Of a stretch of DNA of 64,000 nt, positions 24,782 to 33,629 are shown one piece after another. Location of the stretch: positions 1 to 64,000 of the forward strand of contig DAIPWT010000019.1 of the NCBI GenBank assembly GCA_036783645.1. The letters run 5' to 3'. The position numbers and the translations under genes are program-made. The number at the start of each line of letters is the position of its first letter. Position 1 is the first letter of the stretch. Under the pieces are notes generated by a model. That model had not been told where the DNA came from and did not search any database. It saw only the letters and a list, made by a program, of their open reading frames with translations. This stretch comes from UBA4732 sp002404095 (GTDB lineage: Bacteria; Planctomycetota; Planctomycetia; Gemmatales; Gemmataceae).

Positions 24782-24907
24782 GGAGTGTAGGTCACTCGCT
24801 CCGCGAGTGACTTTGGCCGCCAGCCAAGGGGAGGGTTCTCGCTCGTTCTTCACGGTCCTCTCCAGGTTGTGGCCAAAGTCACTCGCGGAGCGAGTGACCT
24901 ACACTCC
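24782..24907. repeat. 37-bp inverted repeat, CACTCGCTCCGCGAGTG family
   Basis: The arms at 24782-24818 and 24871-24907 are exact reverse complements. Each arm itself contains the palindrome TCACTCGCTCCGCGAGTGA. A related core occurs twice at 31465-31602. It lies upstream of secA. Confidence 0.9.
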
Positions 24908-25029
24908 TCCTCATCAAACGGACGCCGACGCCCTCCGTTGTCGCCGACGGGGTGGGTTCCGGCGCGGCTCCTGATAAGATGGGCATAGTGAGCAAACGTC
25001 GCCCTCCTTTTCCTGGCTGCGGAGCCGCA

Positions 25030-26577
25030 ATGAAACGCTCTTTCGTGTGCATCGGCGTCGTTCTTTTTGTGGTTTCCACGCTGCGCGCAGACCCAGTGCC
25101 GGCGCCGAAGCCTGTTAAGGAAACCTGGGACGCCGTATACATTGAAGGCGCCAAGGCGGGATACTTCCACACGACGACTCGCGAGGTCGAGCGCGACGGC
25201 AAGAAGTTCCTCGCCTGTACGCAGGCCATGCGCATAGGCATAAAGCGCGAGGGCCAAGTGGTAACGCTGCGCATCGAAAACGGCACCGAGGAGACGCCTG
25301 ACGGCAAGGTGGTGGGCGTGTCGATGACGCAGTTCGCGGGCGCCGGCAAGCTGACGCAGACAGGCCGCGTCGAGGACGGTCAACTTTTGCTGCGGACTTC
25401 CGCCGGCGGCGACGTGCGGAAGACCCCTTGGGACGACTCCGTGATCGGCTTGGTGCGGCAGGAACATCTCTTTCAGGAAAAGAAGGTGAAGCCGGGCGAT
25501 CAGTTTTCCTACGCCAGCTATGAACCAACGCTCCAGGTCGTGACGACGATGCGCGTGACGGTGAAGGAGCCAGAGGAGGTGGACGTGCTGCAAGTGAACC
25601 GCCAAGCGCCAGGGGCGAAGGCGGAGCGCGTCAAGAAGACGTTGTTGCGGGTCGAAGTTGTACCCGACAAGGTAAAGGTCAGCGGCCGGCCGCTGCAACT
25701 GCCGGGAATGACGGGCTGGCTCGACGCCGACCTTCAGATGGTGCGCTCGGAGACAAACCAGGAGGGGCTGGGCCGCTTCACTATCTTTCGTACCACCCAA
25801 GCCGTCGCCGAGGAGGAAGGCGCTGCCCCCGCCTTGCTGCCCGACTTGCTCATCAACAACCTGATCCCGCTCAATCGAGCCATTCCCCATCCGGCCACGG
25901 CGACGGAAATCGTCTACCACATCCATCTCAAAGGCGACGACGATCCGACGGACGCTTTCACTCAGGACTCTCGCCAGAAGGCGATGAATGTCGAGGGGGA
26001 AACCTTCGACCTGCGCGTTCGCGCGGTGCGCGAGCCGCTGGAGGCAACGGATTCTGATGGGCCGGGCGACGAGTCCCTGAAAAGTACCTATTTCCTGGAC
26101 AGCGCCAATGAAAAGGTGATGGCTCTGGCGGAAAAGATCGTCGGCGACGGGACGGACCCGTGGCGCAAGGCGCAGCGCGTCGAAAAATGGGTGCATGACC
26201 ACATGAAAGTCAGCACGGCGGTCGATTACATTCCGGCCAGCCATACGGCCGTGGACCTGCGCGGCGACTGTCGGCAGTACGCCATTTTGACGGCGGCGTT
26301 ATGTCGGGCGGCGAAAGTGCCGGCGCGGACGGCGCTGGGTCTGGTCTACGACAAAGATGCGGCCAAGGGACCAGTGCTGGCGTTTCACATGTGGACGGAG
26401 GTATGGGTTAAGGGACAGTGGATGGGCATCGACGCGGTGTGGGGCGAGGGCGGCGTCGGCGCCGACCATCTGAAGATCACCGACCATTCGTGGAGCGACA
26501 CGCAGACGCTGGCGCCGCTTGGAGCGGTGACGCGGGTGATGGGCAAGATCAAAGTGGAGGTGGCGGAAGTGAAGTAA
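25030..26577 (+). CDS. Secreted transglutaminase-like (papain-fold) protein
   Basis: The protein has 515 residues from the ATG at 25030 (MKRSFVCIGVVLFVVSTLRA, a signal peptide). The N-terminal 380 residues are beta-rich. The C-terminal core has the cysteine in GDCRQYAILTAALCRAAKVP, the histidine in FHMWTEVWV and the aspartate in MGIDAVWGEGG, the full Cys-His-Asp triad. Bacterial members act as proteases or amide-forming enzymes outside the cytoplasm; the substrate is unknown. The start chosen removes 26 upstream codons that are not signal-like. A large frame on the opposite strand is a shadow. Confidence 0.85.
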   Translation: MKRSFVCIGVVLFVVSTLRADPVPAPKPVKETWDAVYIEGAKAGYFHTTTREVERDGKKFLACTQAMRIGIKREGQVVTLRIENGTEETPDGKVVGVSMTQFAGAGKLTQTGRVEDGQLLLRTSAGGDVRKTPWDDSVIGLVRQEHLFQEKKVKPGDQFSYASYEPTLQVVTTMRVTVKEPEEVDVLQVNRQAPGAKAERVKKTLLRVEVVPDKVKVSGRPLQLPGMTGWLDADLQMVRSETNQEGLGRFTIFRTTQAVAEEEGAAPALLPDLLINNLIPLNRAIPHPATATEIVYHIHLKGDDDPTDAFTQDSRQKAMNVEGETFDLRVRAVREPLEATDSDGPGDESLKSTYFLDSANEKVMALAEKIVGDGTDPWRKAQRVEKWVHDHMKVSTAVDYIPASHTAVDLRGDCRQYAILTAALCRAAKVPARTALGLVYDKDAAKGPVLAFHMWTEVWVKGQWMGIDAVWGEGGVGADHLKITDHSWSDTQTLAPLGAVTRVMGKIKVEVAEVK

Positions 26578-26595
26578 ATTTCACGGGCTGGCGTG

Positions 26596-26800
26596 AAGCG
26601 GCAATGGTCCCCAAAAGCATCGGTCTGAGCGGCCGCACCGCCGAGAGCCGCACCGGGTTCCAGCGCCTGGTGGCCGTGGTCACGATGGACCACGTCGGGC
26701 TGGTCATTGGGCTGGAAATGAGCCGGCTGGCCCACTCCTGAAAGGACTGGTATCAGTTCCTGGAGGTGGCGGCTTGCCGTGGTCAGTGTGGCTAAAGCCC
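26596..26800 (+). pseudogene. Fragment of a serine recombinase (resolvase type)
   Basis: The frame reads SIGLSGRTAESRTGFQRLVA, then TMDHVGLVIGLEMSRLAHS, a stop, and KDWYQFLEVAA. This matches the catalytic-domain segment of large serine recombinases, where GLEMSRLARS-KDWHQLLE is characteristic. An in-frame TGA (26739-26741) and the loss of both ends show it is dead. It lies just before the RecB/IS66 fusion element and marks this spot as a graveyard of mobile DNA. Confidence 0.75.
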
Positions 26801-26897
26801 AGAACAACTCGACTCCGTAACGACTACCAGATGAAAGCGTAAAACGACCCATGCGTCCGCGTCAGCAAGGCATAACCCGCGGAGGCCCGTACTTCAA

Positions 26898-29729
26898 ATG
26901 ACTCGTACCATCACGGCCGACCTCGTTGAGGCGTATTCGCTTTGCCCCAGGAAGGCGTTCCTACTCATGGCCGGGGAGCCGAACCCGGGGCCGCACGAGT
27001 ATGTGTGGATGATCGACGAACAGACCGCGACCAACAGGCAGGCCCACAGAGCAAGCCTTGAGAAAGCCGGTGAACTTCCGCCTGGAGGCGGAGCTGCCGA
27101 CCTGGGTACTGGCTCGAAGGTGCTCGCAGACACGGAGCTGGCGGCCGACGGCCTCCACGCATGTTGCGAATTCCTGACGAAGGTGAACGAAGCCTCGCGA
27201 CTGGGGAGGTTCAGATACGAGCCGGTGAAGATAATCGGCACCTGCCGGGCCTCCAGGACGGACGCCACCGGCCTTGCCTACGCCGGCCTCGTCCTCGGCG
27301 AGGTGCAGGGCCGGCTCCCGGCCTCGGGCACGCTGGTCCGGCTGGGCGACCACGCCTGCAAGGTGAAGCTGGCCGGCAGGTACAAGGAGGTGCGGAAGAT
27401 CGTCGAGGCGTTGCAGGGCTGGACGAGCAACCCGGCCGGCGAGCCACCGCCGGTGATGCTGAACAAGCACTGCCCGAGCTGCCCCTTCCGGGACGCCTGC
27501 CTACGGCAAGCGGAGAAGGAGGACAACCTCAGCCTCCTCGACCGGATGACTCCGAAGCTGATGCGGAAGCATCACGACAAGGGCATTTTCACGATCAAGC
27601 AGCTGTCCCACGTCTACAAGCCCAGGCGGAGCCGGAAGAAGGCCAAGCGGCAGGTGCGGCACAGCCTTGAGTTGCAAGCCCTGGCGATCAGGACAGGGAA
27701 GGTTCACGTCGAGCACCTGCCCGAAGTGACGCGGGGCCCGGTCGAGTTGTTTGTGGACCTTGAGGGCGTCCCCGACCGCGACGACTACTACCTGGCCGGG
27801 CTCCTCGTGTGCAGGGGCGGCGTGACTGGGTACGAGCCCTTCTGGGCGGACGACGAGAAGGGCGAGGACGCCATGTGGTCGGCCCTGGTCAGTCGGCTCG
27901 ATGCGTTCCCCGACGCCCTCGTCTACCACTACGGCAGCTACGAGAAGAAGGCGTTCGCCACGCTGGCCAAGCGGCACGGCAAGGGGAAGGATCTCGTGAA
28001 TCGGTTGGTCAACGTGGCGGGGTCGGTCTACGGGAAGGTTTACTTCCCCGTCCGCTCGAACGGGCTGAAGTCGCTGGGCAGGTTCGTGGGGGCAGCCTGG
28101 ACCGATCCGCAAGCCTCGGGGCTGCAAAGCCTGGTCTGGCGGCACAGGTGGGAAATGACGCGGGACGAGCGGTTCAGGCAGTCCCTGCTGCAGTACAACC
28201 GCGAGGACTGCGAGGCCGTCCGGCTGCTGGTCGATCGCCTGGACCAAATCAGGCGGGACGCGGCGTCGGACCCGACGATCGAGTTTGCCAGCCGACCGAA
28301 GCTGCATGCGACCGAAACCGGGAAGGCGGTCCACGGGCAGTTCGAGCGGATCCTGAAATACGCCGAAGCTGGCTCCGCAAGTCGGGGAATCCGCATCCAC
28401 GAAAAGCACGCGGCGGAGGGCGAACCCAGAAAGCGGGGGGCCCCCAAGGGCCACCAGGGATACCAGCGAATCATCCCGGCCAAGGCGGACCGGACCGTGA
28501 TGTTGCCGTCAAAACGGAACTGCCCCCGCAGCCACGGGCGGCTCGCGACTGAGGACGGTAAGGTGGCGGAGAGGACCGTCATCGACCTCGTCTTCACGCG
28601 GAACGGTTGCCGGAAGACGATCACGAGGTATACGTGTAAGAAGGGTTATTGCCCGAAGTGTGACCGCCACTACCTGCCGCCTGGCCTCGACCGGCTCTGC
28701 AAGCACCAGTTCGGGCACGGGTTCCAGGCGTGGACCGTTTACCAGCGGACTGTCCTCCGGCTCCCCTACCGCATCATCACCCAGGTGATGGAGCATCTTT
28801 TCGGCGTCGGGCTGAGTGCCTCCACGGTCATCAGGTTCCTGAAGTACCAGGCCGACTATTACGCCCCGACCGAGGCGGCCATCCTCCAGGCGATCCTGAA
28901 GAGCGAATGCGTCCATGTCGATGAGACCAAGATCAACATCGAGGGTGTGGACCACTACGTCTGGGTGTTCACCGACGGCAAGCACGTCGTCTTCCGCATG
29001 ACAGAGACGCGGGAGGCCGACATCGTCCGAGAGATTCTCGCCGGCTACAAGGGGGTGCTGGTCAGCGATTTTTATCCCGGTTACGACGCCATCCCATGCC
29101 GGCAGCAGAAATGCCTGGTCCACCTCATCCGCGACATCAACGACGACCTCTGGAAGGCTCCGTTCGACAAGGAGTTGGAGGCGTTCGCCGTGGAGGTCTA
29201 GGCTTTGCTCGTGCCGATTCTCGTGGAGGTTGATCGCTATGGGTTGAAGGCCTGGCACCTGCGAAAGTTCTTCAAAGATGTCGAGCGGTTTTACGACAAG
29301 CACATCATCGGGAGGGAATACACATCGGAACCGGTGCGGACATTCCAGAAGCGGTTCGACCGCTACCGGGAGAGCCTCTTCACGTTCCTGACGCAGGACG
29401 GCATTCCGTGGGAGAACAACATGGCGGAGAGGGCGATCCGCCAACTGGCCGTGCAGCGGAAGATCTCGGGGTCGTTTTTCAAGCGCGTGGCTCCGCAGTA
29501 CCTGCTGCTGCTGGCCATTTCGCAGACATGCCGCTTCCAAGGCAAGTCGTTCCTCAAGTTCCTGCTGTCGAAGGAAACCGACTTGGACTCGTTCAGGCGG
29601 ACGAGACCGATCCGGTACTCCTACCCCGTCGTGAGGCGTGACGATAGCCCATCGCCTAACGAGGTCGGTGAATCGTCGTCAACGGAAGGTCGCGACAACG
29701 AAGACGCTGCTGGACCTCAGCGAGGTTGA
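26898..29729 (+). mobile_element. RecB-like nuclease/RNase H/IS66 transposase fusion with in-frame TAG
   Basis: One reading frame of 944 codons is interrupted by TAG at 29199-29201. Residues 1-220 resemble a TM0106/Cas4-type RecB nuclease, with a 4Fe-4S cysteine set (C16 in CPRKAF, then CPSCPFRDAC near 193-202). Residues about 280-450 form an RNase H-like exonuclease (LFVDLEGVPDRDDYYLAG, LLQYNREDCEAVRLLVDRL). Residues 455-944 form an IS66 transposase: zinc finger YTCKKGYCPKCDRHYLP, DDE residues in HVDETK, SDFYPGYD and, after the stop, NNMAERAIRQL. The TAG replaces what is probably a tyrosine codon (VEV-stop-ALLVPIL). Arginine AGG codons are frequent, unlike in the neighbours, supporting transfer. 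Terminal repeats were not found. Confidence 0.85.
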
Positions 29730-29847
29730 GGAACGAAGGTCGCCTCCATCCCGCCAGCTTGTCTACCGGCATTTTCTTCTCTAGAGACACTGGCAGCCAC
29801 CGCACGAAGACCTTGTGATCCAGAACCACACTACTTGACGAGGTGTA

Positions 29848-30036
29848 TCACACACATGGAACGCATTCCGAACAGGCGAGGCAGAGGTTATCGGCGTCGT
29901 CGGAGCCGCCGTGCTGTTTAGCGACGACGTGTTTGAAATGAAACGACAGAAAATCGAAGTCGGCCTGGTGCAACTGGCAATATTCGCAGCGGCGGCCTAC
30001 CCGCTCCCAGACGTAGGCCCGAAGAGCGGCGTCCAT
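29848..30036 (-). pseudogene. HNH endonuclease truncated after its core
   Basis: The 62-codon frame begins MDAALRAYVWERVGRRCEYC and has FHFKHVVAKQHGGSDDADNL and CLACSEC, the HNH core with its cysteine pairs. It then ends VPCV instead of continuing into the NxHKGPNLxGIDP region seen in the copy at 5904-6316. The break lies about 120 bases from the end of the IS66-type element, so insertion or later deletion could have removed the 3' part. The expected HNH catalytic histidine is present in KHVVAKQHGG. Confidence 0.75.
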
Positions 30037-30039
30037 CGT

Positions 30040-30306
30040 TCACCCAGGCGAGGCGGCAAGGAGTTGGCGGGCCTTGGTCTTGAGGATTGCAACGAAGGCG
30101 CCGTAAGAAACGTACTGGCGGTATTCGGCTTTCTGGTCCGGGGTGAGCAGTCCCTTGTTATGGCGGTCGGCCAGGTAGCCCACACGGGCTTGCAGTGTTG
30201 AATCAGCCTTCAACGCCAGCAGCCGTCGGGCCGATTCCGGGGTCAAACACTCGCCGAGAGGAGTCGCCAAACGTTCGAGAACACCAGTAGGTTCCGCGGA
30301 TTTCAT
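30040..30306 (-). CDS. HNH-partner protein, second copy
   Basis: The protein has 88 residues and starts MKSAEPTGVLERLATPLGEC. The segment LADRHNKGLLTPDQKAEYRQ and AILKTKARQLL aligns with the partner protein at 6323-6601. It ends three bases before the HNH start, so the two genes formed an operon. The protein is helical, soluble and of unknown function. Two copies beside HNH genes argue for a joint role, perhaps nuclease control or targeting. Confidence 0.7.
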   Translation of the reverse strand: MKSAEPTGVLERLATPLGECLTPESARRLLALKADSTLQARVGYLADRHNKGLLTPDQKAEYRQYVSYGAFVAILKTKARQLLAASPG

Positions 30307-30357
30307 GCTGCAATTTTACTACACTGCCAATAGGCTTGGCAAGCACCGGGCCGTTGG

Positions 30358-31446
30358 TCAGGCCGCCTCGCGCGCTTCGTTCGTGAACAGCGTCCCTAAC
30401 GGCGCCGGCAGCCGTAGCGGCCCGGCCGGCCCGTCCTCCGCGCCGTCCCAGCGATGAGCCGTCATTGAATCCAAGATGCGACAAGCCAGGGCCACGGCAT
30501 CACGCCCCGCCCTGCCATCGACGCGCGGCCGATCACCCGTGTGCACGCAGCGAATAAAGTCCTGCAACTCGCGCGTCAGTTGGTCGCCGGCCTCGCAGTC
30601 CACCTCGCGCATTTGCAGATGTCGGCCGAACAACTCGGCCTTGAGGGAAGCCGCGGTACCGCCGTCGAGCCGCCGCGAATCCATGCGGCCTTGGCGTAAG
30701 TGTTCGGCAGGTTGCATCAGCGATAGCTTGCGGTGCGCGAAATCGGCGCCGACGAATCCTTCCGCCGACCATATTTGCATGCGCCGCACCGGGACCGGAT
30801 GCACCCGGCTGGCGCTCACGTCGGCCACGCAGCCGTTGACGAAAGTGAGCCGGGCCTGGGCAAGATCCTCGCATCCGCCTAGCACCGCTGCCCCCAGCGC
30901 CTCCACCGTGCGCACCGGCGAACCGACGAGCGCCATAACGAGATCCAAATCGTGGATCATTAGATCAAACACGACGCCCACGTCGGTCGAGCGGCCTGAA
31001 AAGCCACTACAGCGCTCGCTAGTTATGTATTTAGGCTGCAAGGGCATCTGTTGCATGGCCTCGAACGCCGGGTTGAAGCGCTCGATGTGGCCGACCTGGA
31101 GTATTGTTTTGGTTCGCTCGGCGAGGCCGACGAGTTCCTCTGCTTGTGCGAGGTCCGCCGTCAGCGGCTTTTCGACCAGCACCGCCACGCCGCGAGAAAG
31201 AAGGTCCGAGGCGACGGCGTGATGCGCAAAGGTAGGCGCCGCCAGTACCACCGCGTCTACCAGCGGGGCCATTTGCTGATGACCGGGGAAGGCGCGTGTC
31301 CCGCAGCGCAGGGCCACGGCCTCCGCCTGAGCCGAATGGGGGTCCGCGACGCCGACCAATTCCACGTCCGGCATAGTGGACAGGATGCGAGCGTGTTCCT
31401 TGCCCAGATGGCCGACGCCGATCACTCCCATCCGCAGACGCTTCAT
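30358..31446 (-). CDS. Gfo/Idh/MocA oxidoreductase, GnnA-like
   Basis: The protein has 362 residues from the ATG at 31446 (MKRLRMGVIGVGHLGKEHAR). The N-terminal Rossmann fold has the GVGHLG NAD-binding loop, then LVEKPLTADLAQAEELVGLA with the conserved EKP motif, and VGHIERFNPAFEAM. The C-terminal half is the usual alpha/beta substrate domain. The gene lies directly downstream of lpxC on the same strand, and the GHIERFNPA motif resembles UDP-GlcNAc 3-dehydrogenases (GnnA) that make amino-sugar lipid A. That substrate assignment is inference from context. Confidence 0.85.
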   Translation of the reverse strand: MKRLRMGVIGVGHLGKEHARILSTMPDVELVGVADPHSAQAEAVALRCGTRAFPGHQQMAPLVDAVVLAAPTFAHHAVASDLLSRGVAVLVEKPLTADLAQAEELVGLAERTKTILQVGHIERFNPAFEAMQQMPLQPKYITSERCSGFSGRSTDVGVVFDLMIHDLDLVMALVGSPVRTVEALGAAVLGGCEDLAQARLTFVNGCVADVSASRVHPVPVRRMQIWSAEGFVGADFAHRKLSLMQPAEHLRQGRMDSRRLDGGTAASLKAELFGRHLQMREVDCEAGDQLTRELQDFIRCVHTGDRPRVDGRAGRDAVALACRILDSMTAHRWDGAEDGPAGPLRLPAPLGTLFTNEAREAA

Positions 31447-31464
31447 GCTCGTTTGCTCCCTCTT

Positions 31465-31602
31465 AGAGGGTGGGCCACTCGCTCCGCGAGTGGCTTTCCT
31501 CAACCCGGCTCGCGGAGCGAGTCGGCCACCCTTTAGAGGGTGGGCCACTCGCTCCGCGAGTGGCTTTCTTCAACCCGGCTCGCGGAGCGAGTTGGCCACC
31601 AT
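31465..31602. repeat. Two tandem 70-bp palindromic units
   Basis: Units at 31465-31534 and 31535-31602 differ at only a few bases. Each holds GGCCACTCGCTCCGCGAGTGG followed by its reverse-complement-like CTCGCGGAGCGAG core, so each unit is an imperfect palindrome. It fills most of the gap between lpxC and the dehydrogenase gene. Confidence 0.9.
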
Positions 31603-31608
31603 CTTCCT

Positions 31609-32496
31609 TCACGCCGCCAATGACGCGCGGCAACCGCAGGACACGCTCAACCGCTCGTAGAGTACGCTCGCCAATGTTGTGTTAAGAGGATGGCCGGAAC
31701 GGTAGGCCGTGACGTGGCCGCACAGGTCCACGCCAAGCAACGACAGGTCGCCGACGAGATCAAGGATCTTATGACGCGCCGGCTCGTTGGCGTAGCGTAG
31801 GCGGTTGTCGATGGGACCGTGCGGACCAAACACCAGCAGATCGTTCGGCGTCGTGCGCGAACCGAGACCTTGTTGGCGCAGCGTTTCCGCTTCGGATTCC
31901 AGGATGAAGGTGCGACACGCCGACAGTTCGTTAGCGAACGTGGCCGGCGTGATGGTTTCCGTGTGGACCTGGCGGCCGATCGGCGATTCCAACCCGTAAT
32001 CGAGGAAATAGCTGATCACCAGATCGCCGCCTTCGGCCGGGTGCAGGGCCAGCGTGGCGCCGCCGCCGCTCACGATCGTCGTCTCTTCCACGGCGTAAAC
32101 CGGCCGCCGGGCGGTCTGTAACTTTGTTCCCGCTGTCAGTAGCGCGTCCACGAAAGCGCGCGCCGACCCGTCCAGGCCGGGCGGTTCGGGGGCGTTTAAT
32201 TCGACCAGGCAATTGTCGATGCGCAAGCCCGCCAGGGCGGCGAGGACGTGTTCGACGAGTCCGACCTGCGCGGGCGGCCTGCCGAGGGTCGTCCGGCGAT
32301 TCGTGCCGGTGACTTGGCTGATGTGGGCGGGGACGTAAGTGCGCGGCCGGCAATCCGTGCGGACGAACACGACTCCGGCGCCCGCCGGCGCGGGCAGAAA
32401 GCGCGCCCGGACAGTGGCTCCCGTCAGGAAGCCCACGCCGCGAACTTCGGCCGGCCCCGCAAGCGTCCGCTGGTATCGATAACTTTGCCTTCTCAC
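31609..32496 (-). CDS. lpxC: UDP-3-O-acyl-N-acetylglucosamine deacetylase
   Basis: The 295-residue protein has the LpxC landmarks: VGLVEHVLAALAGLRIDNC with the first zinc-binding histidine, GLDGSARAFVDAL, ARHKILDLVGDLSLLG with the second zinc histidine and the aspartate, and YRSGHPLNTTL with the catalytic histidine. It removes the acetyl group in the committed step of lipid A synthesis in the cytoplasm. The order lpxC then GnnA-like gene fits a lipid A locus. The upstream palindrome separates it from the Skp-like gene on the same strand. Confidence 0.95.
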   Translation of the reverse strand: MRRQSYRYQRTLAGPAEVRGVGFLTGATVRARFLPAPAGAGVVFVRTDCRPRTYVPAHISQVTGTNRRTTLGRPPAQVGLVEHVLAALAGLRIDNCLVELNAPEPPGLDGSARAFVDALLTAGTKLQTARRPVYAVEETTIVSGGGATLALHPAEGGDLVISYFLDYGLESPIGRQVHTETITPATFANELSACRTFILESEAETLRQQGLGSRTTPNDLLVFGPHGPIDNRLRYANEPARHKILDLVGDLSLLGVDLCGHVTAYRSGHPLNTTLASVLYERLSVSCGCRASLAA

Positions 32497-32535
32497 GGTA
32501 TCCGTCTTCCTCGTTCGATATGGTGGGGCGCTACT

Positions 32536-32608
32536 AACGAGCCGCGACCGTAAGGAAGCGGTTTTGAGCCGTATCGGGATGCCCGCTCCCTTACGGTCGC
32601 GGCTCGTT
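32536..32608. repeat. 26-bp palindromic element, ACGAGCCGCGACCG family
   Basis: The arms at 32536-32561 and 32583-32608 pair with one mismatch (GGAAGCGG against CCGCTCCC). Same family as 20932-21002 and 36077-36146. It lies between the Skp-like gene and lpxC. Confidence 0.9.
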
Positions 32609-32624
32609 ACTTTCTGGAAAGTCG

Positions 32625-33308
32625 TCAGTTCGCGCCTAAGCCTTTAGCGGCCGGGGCCGCGCTGGCCGCGGGGCCGGCCGGACGATACGCCGCGTTGAGT
32701 GCAGTCAACACATCGTAACTGATCTCGTTTTCCTTGGAGTAATGAATGGGGATGAGCGCGCCCGCCCCAATCAGCCGCTCCACGTTGCCCGCGGTGTAAT
32801 ACGCATCCTTCTCGATCGGCGCGTTGAATTGCAGCACTAGGTCGAAGTCGTGGCTGACGGCGTAGCGCTGGGCAGCCGACACGACTTCCTTATACAGTTC
32901 CACCATTTGGTTTTCGGCCTTCTTGGCCAACACAGACTTGGCGTCGGTGCTGATGCCCTCCATCTCGAACTGGAGTGTCTTGGCCTGCTTCGTAATCTCT
33001 TCGACCCTGGTCGGCTGCGTGGCCGGGTTCGTCGCCTCTTTGCGGAATACTTCGAGTTCCGCCTGTTTGGCCTTGATCTTCTCTTCAAAGGGCTTGGCGA
33101 GGCCCTTCATCTCTTCCTTGTACGCCTGGTACTTGCCGTAGTACGTGATGACGTAAGTAAGGTTGAGAAGGGCGATCTTGGTGCGCGGGGCCGCCGCCGG
33201 CTTGGCCGGCACGGATGGAACCGACGACTGCGCCCAAAGGCCGCCGACGTAGATCAGCGCCCCCACGACTGCGGCGCCAGCCGTCGCAATGATTGCTTTC
33301 CTCTTCAC
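32625..33308 (-). CDS. Skp/OmpH-family periplasmic chaperone
   Basis: The protein has 227 residues, starting with GTG at 33308 and GAGGAGAA upstream. The signal peptide is MKRKAIIATAGAAVVGALIY. Then TKIALLNLTYVITYYGKYQA, the conserved beta-strand start of OmpH proteins (normally IAVVDxxxV), is followed by a long charged coiled coil (EEMKGLAKPFEEKIKAKQAE onward) that forms the tentacles of the Skp trimer. The C-terminal alanine-rich tail is an addition. It probably escorts outer-membrane proteins. Position beside lpxC mirrors the skp-lpx clustering of other Gram-negatives. Confidence 0.85.
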   Translation of the reverse strand: MKRKAIIATAGAAVVGALIYVGGLWAQSSVPSVPAKPAAAPRTKIALLNLTYVITYYGKYQAYKEEMKGLAKPFEEKIKAKQAELEVFRKEATNPATQPTRVEEITKQAKTLQFEMEGISTDAKSVLAKKAENQMVELYKEVVSAAQRYAVSHDFDLVLQFNAPIEKDAYYTAGNVERLIGAGALIPIHYSKENEISYDVLTALNAAYRPAGPAASAAPAAKGLGAN

Positions 33309-33464
33309 TGTCCGGTTCTCCTCGTTCGAGATGGCCGACAGCCGCGGTCGCGCCGCACACGGTTTTTTCGCTGTCGGTTGGAACCTGCTCGTCCCGTTGT
33401 CTCGCCTCTTGCGAGCGCTGGGTTCTACCCACGACCCAGCAAGAGGTCAAGGCGAACAGTGCGA

Positions 33465-33529
33465 CGTTTAGCCGCGACCCGAAGGGGAGCGCGGCGCCCC
33501 CGCGCTCCCCTTCGGGTCGCGGCTAAACG
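33465..33529. repeat. 30-bp palindromic element, CGTTTAGCCGCGACCC family
   Basis: The arms at 33465-33494 and 33500-33529 are perfect reverse complements starting CGTTTAGCCGCGACCCGAAG. The related copy at 44612-44679 shares the outer 18 bases. It lies in the 320-base gap between the divergent Skp-like and MoxR genes, which otherwise holds no gene. Confidence 0.9.
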
Positions 33530-33629
33530 ACCCATCTCCCCTCGCCCCTCACGCCTCCTGCCGTTATGCTGTGCGGTGTTGGGCGCCGCCGCGCGTCCAG
33601 GTCCGTTTCATTCCGCGACCGGGTGTTTC

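Noticed and set aside
24850..26244. A 464-codon frame antisense to the transglutaminase-like gene.
   Set aside because: It covers a gene with an intact signal peptide and catalytic triad. Its own translation has no recognisable domain.
29199..29201. Pyrrolysine or other programmed recoding of TAG.
   Set aside because: There is no sign of pyrrolysine genes here, and a tyrosine codon mutated to TAG is the simplest account.
30476..31222. A 248-codon plus-strand frame across the Gfo/Idh gene.
   Set aside because: It is a shadow of the dehydrogenase on the other strand; the minus-strand frame has all family motifs.
32850..33629. N-terminal extension of the MoxR frame by about 260 residues.
   Set aside because: It runs antisense through the Skp-like gene and the palindrome at 33465. 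MoxR homology begins after the ATG at 33630.
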